Shown: positions 1 through 9,570 of the stretch, piece by piece
Layout of the letters: each line of letters opens with the position of its first letter
How positions within the stretch are numbered: position 1 is the first letter of the stretch
Position numbers and translations under genes: made by a program
The notes under the pieces: model-generated
Told to the model about the DNA's origin: nothing
The model's input: the letters and a program-made list of their open reading frames with translations, nothing else
Databases searched by the model: none
Assembly (NCBI GenBank): GCA_937936275.1
Contig: CALHCJ010000154.1
Span: forward strand, 1-57,868
Origin: an uncultured Flavobacteriaceae bacterium
Lineage (GTDB): Bacteria > Bacteroidota > Bacteroidia > Flavobacteriales > Flavobacteriaceae
Direction of reading: 5' to 3'
DNA: 57,868 nucleotides

Positions 1-668
1 ACGTTTGGATCTTTTTGGGCATTCTTTAAAAGAATGGTTTTCAACTTAACATTATTTTCATTTTCTGGATCGGCAGTCACAAAGTCATCAAAATTGCGGA
101 GCACATTTGATAGTGAAGATTTACCATTTGCAATGAGGCTCAAGTACGAATCATACATTCGATCAATATCACCTTGCTCTCCGTATATACGAGCCATTTG
201 GTAATTATAATCTAATTTCGGATTCAGCTCCATAGCTTTTCCATATGCTTTTATTGCATAGTCAAGCAAGGCATACTTCTGAAAGCGAAATCCTATTCCG
301 TAGCCATAATTCGGATTTTTATCAATCATACCAATGGCTTGGTCATAGTATTCATTTGCCCTTTCTGGACTATTTTGTAGCGTATAATTATAGCCTAACT
401 CAATAAAAAAAGTAGGATTCGGGCGACCCATTTCAATTTGTTCTAAAAGAAAAGTCTCCGCATCGGTATAACGTTCTAGTTGCTGGTAGCAGGCAATTAA
501 ACCCTCTGCGTAATCTGTTCTTCGGGGTTCTTGTTCTGCTAGCTTTTCATAAAATACAACCGCCTTTTCATAATCACCATCTTCGAAATAGCGTTTGGCC
601 AAGAAGTCATCTTGGGCAAAAATGGTAAAAGAAAATAGAAAGAGTAGGAATACGAAAAGTGCCTTCAT
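1..668 (-). CDS. TPR-repeat secreted protein, 3' end outside window
   Basis: An open frame of 222 codons starts at the ATG at 668 and runs off the left edge without a stop, so the C-terminus is missing. The first 19 residues are a clear signal peptide (Lys, long Leu/Phe stretch, Phe-Ala-Gln cleavage region), so the protein is exported. The rest is a run of helical 34-residue units typical of tetratricopeptide repeats (Ala/Tyr/Asn-rich helices, AxxxYxxAI and ExxNPKLDYNY patterns), implying a protein-interaction scaffold. No enzymatic domain is visible. A TATATTTG -7 element lies 14 bp upstream. It is transcribed in the same direction as serS, 82 bp downstream of that gene, and may or may not be cotranscribed. 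Confidence 0.8.
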   Translation of the reverse strand, partial: MKALFVFLLFLFSFTIFAQDDFLAKRYFEDGDYEKAVVFYEKLAEQEPRRTDYAEGLIACYQQLERYTDAETFLLEQIEMGRPNPTFFIELGYNYTLQNSPERANEYYDQAIGMIDKNPNYGYGIGFRFQKYALLDYAIKAYGKAMELNPKLDYNYQMARIYGEQGDIDRMYDSYLSLIANGKSSLSNVLRNFDDFVTADPENENNVKLKTILLKNAQKDPN

Positions 669-681
669 TCTTGAAATTTAA

Positions 682-689
682 CAAATATA
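682..689 (-). promoter_or_regulatory. -7 promoter element of the TPR gene
   Basis: TATATTTG on the minus strand matches the Bacteroidota consensus TAnnTTTG exactly and lies 14 bp before the start codon at 668. No well-spaced -33 TTTG is obvious. Confidence 0.4.
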
Positions 690-750
690 GTTCAGCCCCA
701 GCAAAGATTCTGTTAAGGCGAGTATAATTCAGAGCAGGCTCTAAAAGCGA

Positions 751-2019
751 TTAGATTGTATCAAAACCACAATAGGGGACTAGTACTTCCGGAATTTGAA
801 TTCCGTCTGCTGTTTGATAATTTTCTAGAATACCAGCTAATACTCTGGGCAGTGCTAATGAACTTCCGTTTAAGGTATGTGCAAATTGGCTTTTCCCATT
901 TTCATCTTTATAACGAAGTTTCAATCGATTGGCTTGATAGGTTTCAAAATTAGACACCGAGCTAATTTCTAACCAACGATCTTGTGCTGTTGAAAACACT
1001 TCAAAATCATAAGTAAGGGCGGCGGTAAAACCCAAATCGCCTCCACATAATCGTAAGATACGGTAGGGCAGCTTCAATTCACGCAGTATATTCTTAACAT
1101 GTTCGACCATTCCATCTAGAGCTTCATAGGAGTTCTGTGGATGTTCAACCCGTACAATTTCAACTTTATCAAACTGATGTAAACGATTTAGACCACGAAC
1201 ATGAGCTCCGTAGCTGCCAGCCTCTCTTCGAAAGCAAGGGGTATAGGCCGTGTAGCAAATTGGAAATTCTTTTTCATTGACAATCTCATCTCTGAAAAGA
1301 TTTGTTACCGGAACTTCCGCCGTAGGAATCAAATACAAATCATCTTCACCCACATGATACATTTGCCCCTCTTTGTCGGGTAATTGTCCCGTTCCAAATC
1401 CCGACGTTTCATTGACCAAATGTGGGACTTGTATTTCAGTATAACCCGCTTCGGCATTCTTATCCAAAAAGTATGAAATTAACGCACGTTGTAATCGCGC
1501 ACCTTTGCCTTTGTATACAGGAAAGCCAGCACCTGTAACTTTCACCCCGAGCTCAAAATCAATGATATCGTGCTTTTTCGCTAACTCCCAGTGCGGTTGA
1601 GCTTTTTCAATGAGTTTAGGAATATCACCTTCACGAAATATTTCTTCGTTATCATCATCTGTATTTCCTGACGGTACAGAATTATGAGGTACATTCGGAA
1701 TTTGAAACAGTAAGGTTTGTAACTCTTCGTTAATACCATTCAGCGCCTCGCTAAGCTGTTTAGATTCTTCTTTAAGACTTCCTGTTTTCTCTTTGATTAC
1801 ATTTGCTTCTTGGCTTTTACCACTTTTGAAAAGCATGCCAATCTCTTTAGAGAGTTTATTTGACTCTGCTAAAGTAGCATCAAGTTGTGTCTGGGTCGTT
1901 CTTCGTTTTTCATCCAAAAAAAGAACACCGTTCAAAAGAGACTCACCATCAACATTTCGCTTTTGAAGTGCTTTGATAAATTCATCTTTATGATCTCGAA
2001 TAGCCTGTAACTGTAGCAT
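751..2019 (-). CDS. serS: Seryl-tRNA synthetase
   Basis: Cytoplasmic class II aminoacyl-tRNA synthetase that charges tRNA-Ser with serine. The length (422 aa) is normal. Residues 1-105 form the antiparallel coiled-coil tRNA-binding arm, rich in Lys, Glu and Leu. The catalytic core follows, with motif 2 (FRREAGSYG...RGLNRLHQFDKVE) and motif 3 near the C-terminus (NGSSLALPRVLAGILENYQ), both close to the family consensus. The ATG at 2019 is preceded by a TAAATTTG -7 element, giving a short leader. Flanking genes are unrelated housekeeping genes. Confidence 0.97.
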   Translation of the reverse strand: MLQLQAIRDHKDEFIKALQKRNVDGESLLNGVLFLDEKRRTTQTQLDATLAESNKLSKEIGMLFKSGKSQEANVIKEKTGSLKEESKQLSEALNGINEELQTLLFQIPNVPHNSVPSGNTDDDNEEIFREGDIPKLIEKAQPHWELAKKHDIIDFELGVKVTGAGFPVYKGKGARLQRALISYFLDKNAEAGYTEIQVPHLVNETSGFGTGQLPDKEGQMYHVGEDDLYLIPTAEVPVTNLFRDEIVNEKEFPICYTAYTPCFRREAGSYGAHVRGLNRLHQFDKVEIVRVEHPQNSYEALDGMVEHVKNILRELKLPYRILRLCGGDLGFTAALTYDFEVFSTAQDRWLEISSVSNFETYQANRLKLRYKDENGKSQFAHTLNGSSLALPRVLAGILENYQTADGIQIPEVLVPYCGFDTI

Positions 2020-2038
2020 TATAATTCTGTTTGAGGTG

Positions 2039-2046
2039 CAAATTTA
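2039..2046 (-). promoter_or_regulatory. -7 promoter element of serS
   Basis: TAAATTTG on the minus strand fits TAnnTTTG and is followed downstream by CACCTC. The same 14-base string, TAAATTTGCACCTC, occurs at the prs promoter (11227-11240). Confidence 0.45.
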
Positions 2047-2100
2047 AACTAATCAGACGACAAAATATAGAAGGATTTATCTAAGCAAATAGAAAAGATA

Positions 2101-3429
2101 TTATTTTTCTTTTTTCGAAGAAAATATCCATTCATTATGCCAAAAATAATCCCAAGAAGTATTGGCTAAATCAACTTTGGGGTCAATAAAAGCTCGATAT
2201 GGTTTTCCATTGACACTCACTTTTGAATTTAAGGCGAATACCGAAACATCTTCTCCCTTTTCAGCATATTCTCGTTTCAGTCGTTGAGCGAATTGCCAAA
2301 TAAAATCAGGATACGAAGCTATTCTGCGGCTCTGTTTTTTAGTAAGGTAGTTATCAATATTTACGATCGTCTTCTCTTCTGTTTCGTTATTTACGATTTG
2401 AAATTTGATCGTGCCTGTTCTGCTTCTGAGCATCATACGCCAACTCAAACGATGACCTTCTTCTGTCCATAATACGTCGTCTTTTATAAAATGATGACGT
2501 ATGGGCAGTATCAATTGAATAGCAAAATAGATACCTGCGATTACGAAAAATGAATTTTTGAAAGATGGAATGTGTATTTGATTTTCCGTATATAGTTTTT
2601 TGCCTTTAAAGAAGATATTTCGAATGGTTTTAGCGTCGTAAAAGAACACAGTAAATGCAAGTGATAGGTACGGAAAAATTCCAATTTGAAATACGATGGA
2701 ATTAAATAAATGAAAAAAGATAGAAATGAAAAAAGCTATATTTCGAGTTCGTTTCCAGAGCAGCGCTGGTATAATTAAAAGATCGAAAAGGATACCAAAA
2801 ACTGATATTATTTGATGCACCCAAGGTTGTTGTAAAAGATCTCCGATAATGTAATAGTGTGCTTTACTTTGCATTAATATTTTGATGATTCCCAAATCAA
2901 ACCAATCGGCATAGAGTTTTGCAACGGAGGCATAGGTGTAAACGATAAAAAGCTGTAGAACTACAATCCACTTAAAATACCCGAACATCCAATTCTTTTG
3001 AAGCGAAGTATTGTATTTAGAGTCTAAGGCATAATTTGCATTTGCAGGAAAGAAACACATCATCAATGAAATGAGTACTAATAAATAATAGTGGTTATTA
3101 TATGAAGATTTTTGCATGAGATAAACCCCTGTCCACAATAAGGTAAATGAGATGATACTAAAGCGGTATTTGTATCCTAAGGCAATACATACGCCCAAAG
3201 TGCCCATAATAAAAAAGTATGCGTACATGCCCCACCCAGGTAAGGGTTGCAGCCAATCAAAACCAATAAAATTAAAAGTAAATTGAGGCTCGATTAATGT
3301 GCGCTTTACCCAGCCTGTTACTATAGCACCATAGCATTCTAGAGCAACTAATATTCCGAAAAAAATGCGAAAAATAAGGAGGGGAGCGTTATCGGTTTTT
3401 ATAAATAGAAATCGATTTAAAGTGCTCAT
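2101..3429 (-). CDS. HTTM-domain (vitamin K gamma-carboxylase-like) membrane protein
   Basis: Polytopic membrane protein of 442 aa. The first roughly 300 residues hold several hydrophobic helices, including a central segment YNNHYYLLVLISLMMCFFPA with the Asn-His-x-Tyr pattern of HTTM proteins, the bacterial homologues of vertebrate vitamin K-dependent gamma-carboxylase. A hydrophilic C-terminal part (about 310-442) is basic and aromatic. Its function in Flavobacteria is unknown. True gamma-carboxylation is not implied, because bacteria lack the vitamin K cycle and substrates. Its start codon overlaps the ribF stop by 4 bp (ATGA), so the two genes are translationally coupled. The family call rests on recognition, not a search. 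Confidence 0.75.
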   Translation of the reverse strand: MSTLNRFLFIKTDNAPLLIFRIFFGILVALECYGAIVTGWVKRTLIEPQFTFNFIGFDWLQPLPGWGMYAYFFIMGTLGVCIALGYKYRFSIISFTLLWTGVYLMQKSSYNNHYYLLVLISLMMCFFPANANYALDSKYNTSLQKNWMFGYFKWIVVLQLFIVYTYASVAKLYADWFDLGIIKILMQSKAHYYIIGDLLQQPWVHQIISVFGILFDLLIIPALLWKRTRNIAFFISIFFHLFNSIVFQIGIFPYLSLAFTVFFYDAKTIRNIFFKGKKLYTENQIHIPSFKNSFFVIAGIYFAIQLILPIRHHFIKDDVLWTEEGHRLSWRMMLRSRTGTIKFQIVNNETEEKTIVNIDNYLTKKQSRRIASYPDFIWQFAQRLKREYAEKGEDVSVFALNSKVSVNGKPYRAFIDPKVDLANTSWDYFWHNEWIFSSKKEK

Positions 3430-4355
3430 AACCTTGCTATTACAGAAAGTGTGGTTTCTTTGTCTTTAGTAAGTTGTTCTTTCAATGCATCGACTGATTC
3501 AAACTTATGTTCGTCGCGAAGTCTAGCTATAATATCAACTTGTATTTTTTGCTCGTATAAATTCTGTTTGAAATCTAAAAAATGGACTTCAACACTCATT
3601 TTTTCTCCGGAAACAGTCGGGTTGAAACCAATATTCATCATACCAAAAACGATTTTATTTCCAATGGTACTTTGAACTACATACGAACCAGTCTTCGGAA
3701 TTAATTTATAAGTTTCTTCGACCTGCAGGTTAGCGGTTGGGTAGTCGAGTTTTCTGCCCAAACCTTTCCCCTTTATGACCGTTCCTGTTAACATATACCT
3801 GTATCCCAAGTATTTGTTGGCGGTTTGAATATCTCCTTGCGCAAGTGCATTTCGAATTTTAGTCGAGCTGACTGAGACGTCGTCAATTTCTTGAGCCGAA
3901 ATTTCTTCAACTGAAAAATCAAAAGCAGATCCAAAGGATATTAGATCTGTAATGTTTGCATTTCTATTTCTGCCAAAACGATGATCATACCCAATTATAA
4001 TCTTCTTAGTTTTTAATTGATTTACTAATAAATCTCTGACAAATTCAGTTGCTGATAAACGACTGAAATCTTTCGTAAAAGGATGTATAATTAAATTATC
4101 CAATCCTAGTTTTTCTAAGATCAACGTTTTTTCGTCAATGGTATTTAAAAGTTTGATTCCGGCATCTTTCTGTAGTACCATTCTAGGATGTGGAAAAAAA
4201 GTTACTACCGTTGATTTTAAATCTGAGGTTTTGGCATTTGTAATGAGTCGTTCTAAGATTTTTTGATGTCCGATATGAACTCCATCAAAAGTGCCAATGG
4301 TAATGGCAGTAGCGTGTTTCTTATCGTATTGAAAGATGCTTTGAACTGTTATCAC
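3426..4355 (-). CDS. ribF: Bifunctional riboflavin kinase / FAD synthetase
   Basis: Makes FMN and FAD from riboflavin and ATP in the cytoplasm. The N-terminal adenylyltransferase domain shows the nucleotidyl-transferase signature GTFDGVHIGH at residues 21-30 and a second conserved block, SSTKIRNAL, near 160. The C-terminal flavokinase domain begins around residue 183 with GKGLGRKLDYPTANL, the riboflavin/Mg-ATP loop. The length of 309 aa is typical. The stop overlaps the start of the downstream HTTM gene by 4 bp, so the two form an operon. The divergent metalloprotease gene starts 51 bp away on the other strand. Confidence 0.96.
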   Translation of the reverse strand: MITVQSIFQYDKKHATAITIGTFDGVHIGHQKILERLITNAKTSDLKSTVVTFFPHPRMVLQKDAGIKLLNTIDEKTLILEKLGLDNLIIHPFTKDFSRLSATEFVRDLLVNQLKTKKIIIGYDHRFGRNRNANITDLISFGSAFDFSVEEISAQEIDDVSVSSTKIRNALAQGDIQTANKYLGYRYMLTGTVIKGKGLGRKLDYPTANLQVEETYKLIPKTGSYVVQSTIGNKIVFGMMNIGFNPTVSGEKMSVEVHFLDFKQNLYEQKIQVDIIARLRDEHKFESVDALKEQLTKDKETTLSVIARL

Positions 4356-4377
4356 TAAGAAAAAGGATAAAAAGGAT

Positions 4378-4385
4378 TATATTTG
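4378..4385 (+). promoter_or_regulatory. -7 promoter element of the metalloprotease gene
   Basis: TATATTTG matches TAnnTTTG exactly and lies 21 bp before the ATG at 4407. It overlaps an in-frame TTG at 4383, which makes that TTG an unlikely start. Confidence 0.45.
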
Positions 4386-4406
4386 AGTTTGGATAAATTC
4401 CCCTTA

Positions 4407-7400
4407 ATGGTTACAAAATTACGTCTTGTTTTTACAATTACCATAGTATTTCTATCCTTTTACGGCTCTGCTCAAACCAGTTATTGGCAAAAAGAATCAT
4501 CCAAAAAAAATATTAATAAAAGTTTTTCTCAACGTTTTGAGGTTCATAATGGGCAACAATTTTCTTTTGACGAGGCTCTTTTTAAGAAAGAACTTATCGG
4601 AATTTCTGCCGCTAGAAAAAATTTTAAAATAGTCTATTTTCCTGATGAGAAAGGACAATTGATGGCTTTTCAAGTTTTTGAAACTCCAGTATTTTCTCCT
4701 GAGTTATCTAAAAAGTATCCAAATATAAAATCCTATTCTGGTCGATCTATAGATCAGAAGAACACCAAAATAAGATTTAGTGTTTCTCATAACGGTATTC
4801 AAAGTATGATGGTTCGAAGCAATCAGCAGGGTACTGTTTTCATGCAGAAGGATTCTGGTGATAATTATGTGGTTTACAAAAGAGATCCAAATGCAAAACG
4901 CAATTCGGAGTTTTTATGTTCTACCAAATCAATTATGGATAAAAGTAATGATGGCTTGGTTCGCAGAACAGTAAATGATCAAGTCTTAAGAAAGTATAGG
5001 CTTGCGGTCACAGCTTCGGGCGAATATACAGAACATCACGGCGGTACAATTGTAGATGCCCTAGCAGCTATTAATGCAACAGTAACGAGAATTAATCAAG
5101 TTTTTGAAACCGACTTGGCGATAACTTTAGAATTAATATCAGGGTTAGAACCTGTTATTTTCACTGATCCGTTAACAGACCCTTACAGTGGAAGCCTGAG
5201 TTCAAAAGTTCAAAATACTTTAGATACCACTATTGGAAGTGCAAATTACGATATAGGCATTTTGTTTAACAAGGCAAATCAAAGTGATGGTAATGCAGGT
5301 TTTATTGGTGCAGTTTGTGTCGAAAACCGTAAGGGTAGTGCATACGCTACAGGTGAGGTTCCAGAAGGAGATTTATTTGATATTGACTTTGTCTCTCACG
5401 AGATGGGTCATCAGTTCGGCGCTAATCACACATGGTCTTTTGAATCTGAAGGAACTCAAGTACAGGTAGAACCAGCTAGTGGAACAACTATAATGGGTTA
5501 TGCAGGTATTACAGGTATTAATAATGTTGCTCCTATGGGAGAAGATTATTTTCACTACGTTTCAATTGTTCAGATTACCGACTATATTAAAACAACTAGT
5601 TGCGCACAAGAAATTGGCCTAACAAATACGCCTCCTGTTGTTACTCCTACGGGTAATTTTACAATTCCGAAATCGACTGCATTTTCACTTACGGCAAGTG
5701 CGACCGATACCGACGTAGATGACGTTTTGACTTATGCTTGGGAACAAATAGATGATGGTGTTGTACCACAGTCGGTATTTGGTCCAAACAATCCCAATGG
5801 AGCCAATTTTAGATCACAAAAGCCATCAACAGAGGCAACGCGGTATTTTCCGAAATTATCAAGGGTTGTATCAGGAAACTTAACACAAAGCTCACCACAG
5901 ATAAATACTGCCTGGGAAACCGTGTCTAATGTTGAACGGGAAATGAACTTTGCTCTAACGGTAAGAGATAATGCGGTGGGTGGAGGACAGATAGTTTCTG
6001 ATTTAGTTAATGTTTTTGTAGAAAATAGCGCAGGTCCTTTCAAGGTCACTTCGCAAAGTTCAAATGTAGTTACCGTAGCAGGTACAGTTGAAACGATTAC
6101 TTGGGATGTTGCGAATTCTAATATGGCTCCCATAAACGTACAAACGGTTAATATTTTGTTATCGATAGATGGGGGAGTAAGCTTTCCAATAACGCTTGCA
6201 GCAGATGTCATCAATGACGGTAGCCATGACATTGTATTACCCGGTGAAGCCACTACTGAAGCAAGAATCATGATCGAAGCGAATGATAATATATTTTTTG
6301 CTGTTAATGCCTCAGATTTTGAGATTGAAGGCTCGGAAATTATCTTAAGTTTTGATGAACTTGATCAAGAAGTTTGTCAAGCTGACGTTTTAGTAGTACC
6401 ATTTGTTTATCAAACATTTGATGGCTTTAATGAGGAAGCTAGTTTTAGTATTGTTGACCCTCCAATGGGTGTTGATATTGAAGTCTTTCCCGAGATGGCA
6501 ACTGCTAATAACACCGCTGTGGATATTACATTTACGAATACTGAAAACCTCCCAGTAGGTAATTATCCTATTTCAGTCTTAGCGACTACCGCCGGTTTAC
6601 AGAAAGAAGTAACGTTTAACTTAAATGTTTACGATACAAGTTTTGAGGCGGTCACTTTAGTTTCCCCCGCAGATGGACTTTTAAATACACCCACTGGTAT
6701 TTTGTTGGAGTGGGAAGCTGATTTTCTTGCTACCTCCTATGAGATTGAGATTGCCACAGATGCCGGATTTGTTACTGTTGTTGAGACATCTTCTCCCATT
6801 GGCACCTCCTATGTGCCATTGAATTTGGAGAATCAGACTCAGTATTTTTGGCGAGTTAAACCTAAAAATAGTTGTGGCGAGGGAACCTTTGGAACTGCTT
6901 TTACTTTTACGACAATCCAATTTAGCTGTCAAAATAGAGAAGGGACTGGTCTGCCGTTGACAGTTTCAAGTTCTGGCACGCCTACAGTAACTTCAGAAAT
7001 CAGAATATTTGAAGACTTACCCGTAGCTGATATCAATGTAAGTCTAGAAATTGACCACACCTATCTTTCCGATTTGACGATAACCTTAACCTCTCCTGCC
7101 GGAACTTCAGTAGTATTAATGAGTAATATGTGTGAGGAATTTAGAAATATAGATGCAACTTTTGATGACGAGGGTCCCATGTTAATTTGTAGTGGAGACC
7201 CAGCGATTTCTGGTTTGGTGAAGCCCCGCGGTACACTGGGTTCTTTTAATGGAGAATCGACCTTAGGCACTTGGACATTAACTGTCGCTGATAATGCTCC
7301 CGCAGATGGTGGATCGTTTAAGTCTTTTTCTATGGAGATTTGTGCGGAAGGTGAGTTTCGGCCTGATGATGATAATGATGGTGTTTTTGATGACGGACCT

Positions 7401-8183
7401 GATCTGTGTTTAGGAACGCCTGAAGGAACTCAAGTAGACGCCACGGGATGTCCAGTGCTTGTTTTTCCAGCTACAAACTTTACCGTAGAAGTTCAGAGTG
7501 AAACATGTCGCGATAACAATGATGGAATGATTACGGTAGGTGCTGAATTGCCATTAGATTACTCAATTACTGTGAATGGAAATGGAGTTAACGTAGCAGA
7601 AACCTTTCAAGGTGGTGATTATGTTTTGACCAATTTAATAGCAGGGACATACAATATGTGTATTACAGCGAGCGATGGTGATTTAGATTACCGAGAGCAA
7701 TGTTTTGAGGTGGTTTTGACAGAACCAGAAGCACTAAGTGTATCATCGAAATCTTCCTTTGATGGAAGTACCGTCGATTTAGAGTTATTAGGAGGATCAC
7801 TTTATAATGTAGAATTGAATGGAATAGTCATTCAAACTAAAGAATCACAAATTACATTGAATCTTATAGATGGTAAAAATACGATAAAAGTAACCACGAA
7901 TATACCTTGTCAAGGAACACATGAAGAACAATTTTTCTATTCTTCCAATCCTGTATTTTACCCAAATCCGTTTACAAATAGGGTTAAAGTGTCTTTCGGA
8001 ACGAATGTTGACCGAGTATCGGTACAAGTGTTTACCTCAAATGGTCGAATGATTAGAAATCAGATTTATAATGTAAATGGTGTTGAGCTTGAATTAGATC
8101 TAGCTGAATTGGCTGCAGGTCTTTATTTTGTAAAGTTTGACGGAGAAACAGTTCAAGGAACATCTAAAGTCATTAAACAATGA
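4407..8183 (+). CDS. Secreted M12-type zinc metalloprotease with T9SS sorting domain
   Basis: Large (1258 aa) exported peptidase. A signal peptide occupies residues 1-23 (ends SAQ). A reprolysin-like zinc protease domain carries HEMGHQFGANH (H331, E332, H335, H341), the HExxHxxGxxH zincin motif, and a downstream Met-turn (TIMGYAG). These are followed by Ig-like and fibronectin-III-like segments (about 750-838), a proprotein-convertase P-type beta domain (about 860-980), an Asp-rich DDDNDGVFDDGPD calcium-binding stretch, and a C-terminal type A sorting domain (YPNPF...GLYFVK). The last predicts export by the type IX secretion system and cell-surface anchoring or release. The ATG at 4407 is preferred to the TTG at 4383, which lies in the promoter. 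The stop overlaps the next gene by 4 bp. The substrate is unknown. Confidence 0.88.
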   Translation: MVTKLRLVFTITIVFLSFYGSAQTSYWQKESSKKNINKSFSQRFEVHNGQQFSFDEALFKKELIGISAARKNFKIVYFPDEKGQLMAFQVFETPVFSPELSKKYPNIKSYSGRSIDQKNTKIRFSVSHNGIQSMMVRSNQQGTVFMQKDSGDNYVVYKRDPNAKRNSEFLCSTKSIMDKSNDGLVRRTVNDQVLRKYRLAVTASGEYTEHHGGTIVDALAAINATVTRINQVFETDLAITLELISGLEPVIFTDPLTDPYSGSLSSKVQNTLDTTIGSANYDIGILFNKANQSDGNAGFIGAVCVENRKGSAYATGEVPEGDLFDIDFVSHEMGHQFGANHTWSFESEGTQVQVEPASGTTIMGYAGITGINNVAPMGEDYFHYVSIVQITDYIKTTSCAQEIGLTNTPPVVTPTGNFTIPKSTAFSLTASATDTDVDDVLTYAWEQIDDGVVPQSVFGPNNPNGANFRSQKPSTEATRYFPKLSRVVSGNLTQSSPQINTAWETVSNVEREMNFALTVRDNAVGGGQIVSDLVNVFVENSAGPFKVTSQSSNVVTVAGTVETITWDVANSNMAPINVQTVNILLSIDGGVSFPITLAADVINDGSHDIVLPGEATTEARIMIEANDNIFFAVNASDFEIEGSEIILSFDELDQEVCQADVLVVPFVYQTFDGFNEEASFSIVDPPMGVDIEVFPEMATANNTAVDITFTNTENLPVGNYPISVLATTAGLQKEVTFNLNVYDTSFEAVTLVSPADGLLNTPTGILLEWEADFLATSYEIEIATDAGFVTVVETSSPIGTSYVPLNLENQTQYFWRVKPKNSCGEGTFGTAFTFTTIQFSCQNREGTGLPLTVSSSGTPTVTSEIRIFEDLPVADINVSLEIDHTYLSDLTITLTSPAGTSVVLMSNMCEEFRNIDATFDDEGPMLICSGDPAISGLVKPRGTLGSFNGESTLGTWTLTVADNAPADGGSFKSFSMEICAEGEFRPDDDNDGVFDDGPDLCLGTPEGTQVDATGCPVLVFPATNFTVEVQSETCRDNNDGMITVGAELPLDYSITVNGNGVNVAETFQGGDYVLTNLIAGTYNMCITASDGDLDYREQCFEVVLTEPEALSVSSKSSFDGSTVDLELLGGSLYNVELNGIVIQTKESQITLNLIDGKNTIKVTTNIPCQGTHEEQFFYSSNPVFYPNPFTNRVKVSFGTNVDRVSVQVFTSNGRMIRNQIYNVNGVELELDLAELAAGLYFVKFDGETVQGTSKVIKQ

Positions 8184-8863
8184 GATTATTTACCGTAGTT
8201 TTAATTGCTTCGCTGTTACTCTTCGGATGTAAGAAAAAAGCATCGCCTAAGCCACCAGAGATTAGTGTACTTGTATTTCCTGAAAAGAGTTCTGAATGTA
8301 CAACAGGTGTAGCATTGACCAGTACCACAAGTGAAGTGGAGTTTCGATGGCAAGTAGCGAATAACACAGATTCTTATGAGCTGCGAGTTACTAATTTGAA
8401 TACCAATACTACACAAAGCATAACGACAATGTCAACATCAGCAAAGTTGCCTTTGCAGAAAGGAATGCCATATTCTTGGATGGTGACTTCAAAGAATGAA
8501 GAAGTATTAGAAACAGTTTCTAGTGAAACTTGGCTTTTTTACAACTCTGGATCTCAAACTACTTATGCTCCATTTCCTGCTGAGCTCATTGAACCTGAGT
8601 TAGGTGCTTCGGTAGTGAAAGATATAAATAGTGATATTACTTTGAGATGGTCAGGTGCCGATGTCGACAATGATATTGTTGGTTTTGAAATCTATTTTTC
8701 TACCGAGAACCCTCCAGAAGAATTAGTCTTTTCGACCGGTCCGGTTGCCGCAAGCCGACAAGTTGCTGTTGAGGCAAATACGATATATTACTGGCGTGTT
8801 GTAACGACAGATCGTGAAGGGAATACTTCTGACTCTGGTGTATTCGATTTTAGAGCTTTATAA
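8180..8863 (+). CDS. Lipoprotein with two fibronectin-III-like domains
   Basis: 227 aa. An N-terminal lipobox (LLFGC) follows a short hydrophobic signal, so it is a lipidated envelope protein. Two beta-sandwich modules are visible, each ending in an aromatic-Trp pattern (YSWMVTSKNEE near 95; YYWRVVTTDREGN near 205), as in fibronectin type III repeats. It lacks catalytic motifs. The ATGA overlap with the metalloprotease implies translational coupling, so it probably assists that protease (anchoring, substrate presentation or inhibition); this is inference. It ends 8 bp before the convergent pth gene, with no clear terminator between them. Confidence 0.75.
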   Translation: MRLFTVVLIASLLLFGCKKKASPKPPEISVLVFPEKSSECTTGVALTSTTSEVEFRWQVANNTDSYELRVTNLNTNTTQSITTMSTSAKLPLQKGMPYSWMVTSKNEEVLETVSSETWLFYNSGSQTTYAPFPAELIEPELGASVVKDINSDITLRWSGADVDNDIVGFEIYFSTENPPEELVFSTGPVAASRQVAVEANTIYYWRVVTTDREGNTSDSGVFDFRAL

Positions 8864-8870
8864 TTTTAAT

Positions 8871-9437
8871 TCAGGTGTTGTTGAATTCATTCATTGTGTT
8901 TTTTACACCTGCCAACACAAAAGATCTTATCAACGCTACTGATCTTTGAAGACGTTCTGGCAATTTTTCTTTTTCTTCGTCATTCCATTCACCCAGTACA
9001 TAGTCTACCTGTCTTCCTTTGCCGAAGTCTGCGCCTACACCAAAACGAAATCTATTATATTGGTTGGTTTGCAATACAAGTTGCACATCCTTTAAACCGT
9101 TATGTCCGCCATCGCTACCTTTTGTTTTTAAACGAAAAGTTCCAAAAGACAAATTGATATCATCAGTAATCACTAGAATATTTTCTTTAGCTATTTTTTC
9201 TTTTTCCATCCAATATTTTAGCGCTTTTCCACTCAAATTCATATAGGTAGAAGGCTTAAGACACATTATGCTCCTCCCTTTTATTTTAAAGGTAGCTACA
9301 TCACCAAGACGAGCGGTTTCGAAAGAAAAACCTTCTTTTTCAGACAAAGCGTCTAATACTTTAAAGCCAATATTGTGACGAGTTTCTGCATATTCGCTAC
9401 CTATGTTACCTAGGCCAATAATCAAAAATTTCTTCAT
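8871..9437 (-). CDS. pth: Peptidyl-tRNA hydrolase
   Basis: Releases tRNA from peptidyl-tRNA dropped by stalled ribosomes. With the ATG at 9437 the protein is 188 aa, the normal size, and begins MKKFLIIGLGN. Family residues are in place: Asn11, catalytic His21 in TRHNIG, and Asp in the ITDDINL block near 94, plus GGHNGL. An in-frame ATG at 9500 would add 21 residues without homology to the family, so the internal start is chosen. It is followed on the same strand by no gene (convergent neighbour) and preceded by rplY, a common bacterial arrangement (rplY-pth). Confidence 0.95.
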   Translation of the reverse strand: MKKFLIIGLGNIGSEYAETRHNIGFKVLDALSEKEGFSFETARLGDVATFKIKGRSIMCLKPSTYMNLSGKALKYWMEKEKIAKENILVITDDINLSFGTFRLKTKGSDGGHNGLKDVQLVLQTNQYNRFRFGVGADFGKGRQVDYVLGEWNDEEKEKLPERLQRSVALIRSFVLAGVKNTMNEFNNT

Positions 9438-9570
9438 AATATCAGTTTCATTCAATAGCAACTTTGAGCTATAAAAAAAAGATCTTAAAAACTTGAACAT
9501 GTGTAAAAATACAAAAGCATCCCAATATTGAAATCGAGATGCCCTTGTTTATATATGAAGAAACCTATTT

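Noticed and set aside
4383-4406. TTG start of the metalloprotease
   Set aside because: Lies in the -7 promoter element; the ATG at 4407 opens directly into the signal peptide.
5732-6271. Long open frame antisense to the metalloprotease
   Set aside because: Lies wholly inside a well-supported gene in a shadow frame, with no domain or start signal.
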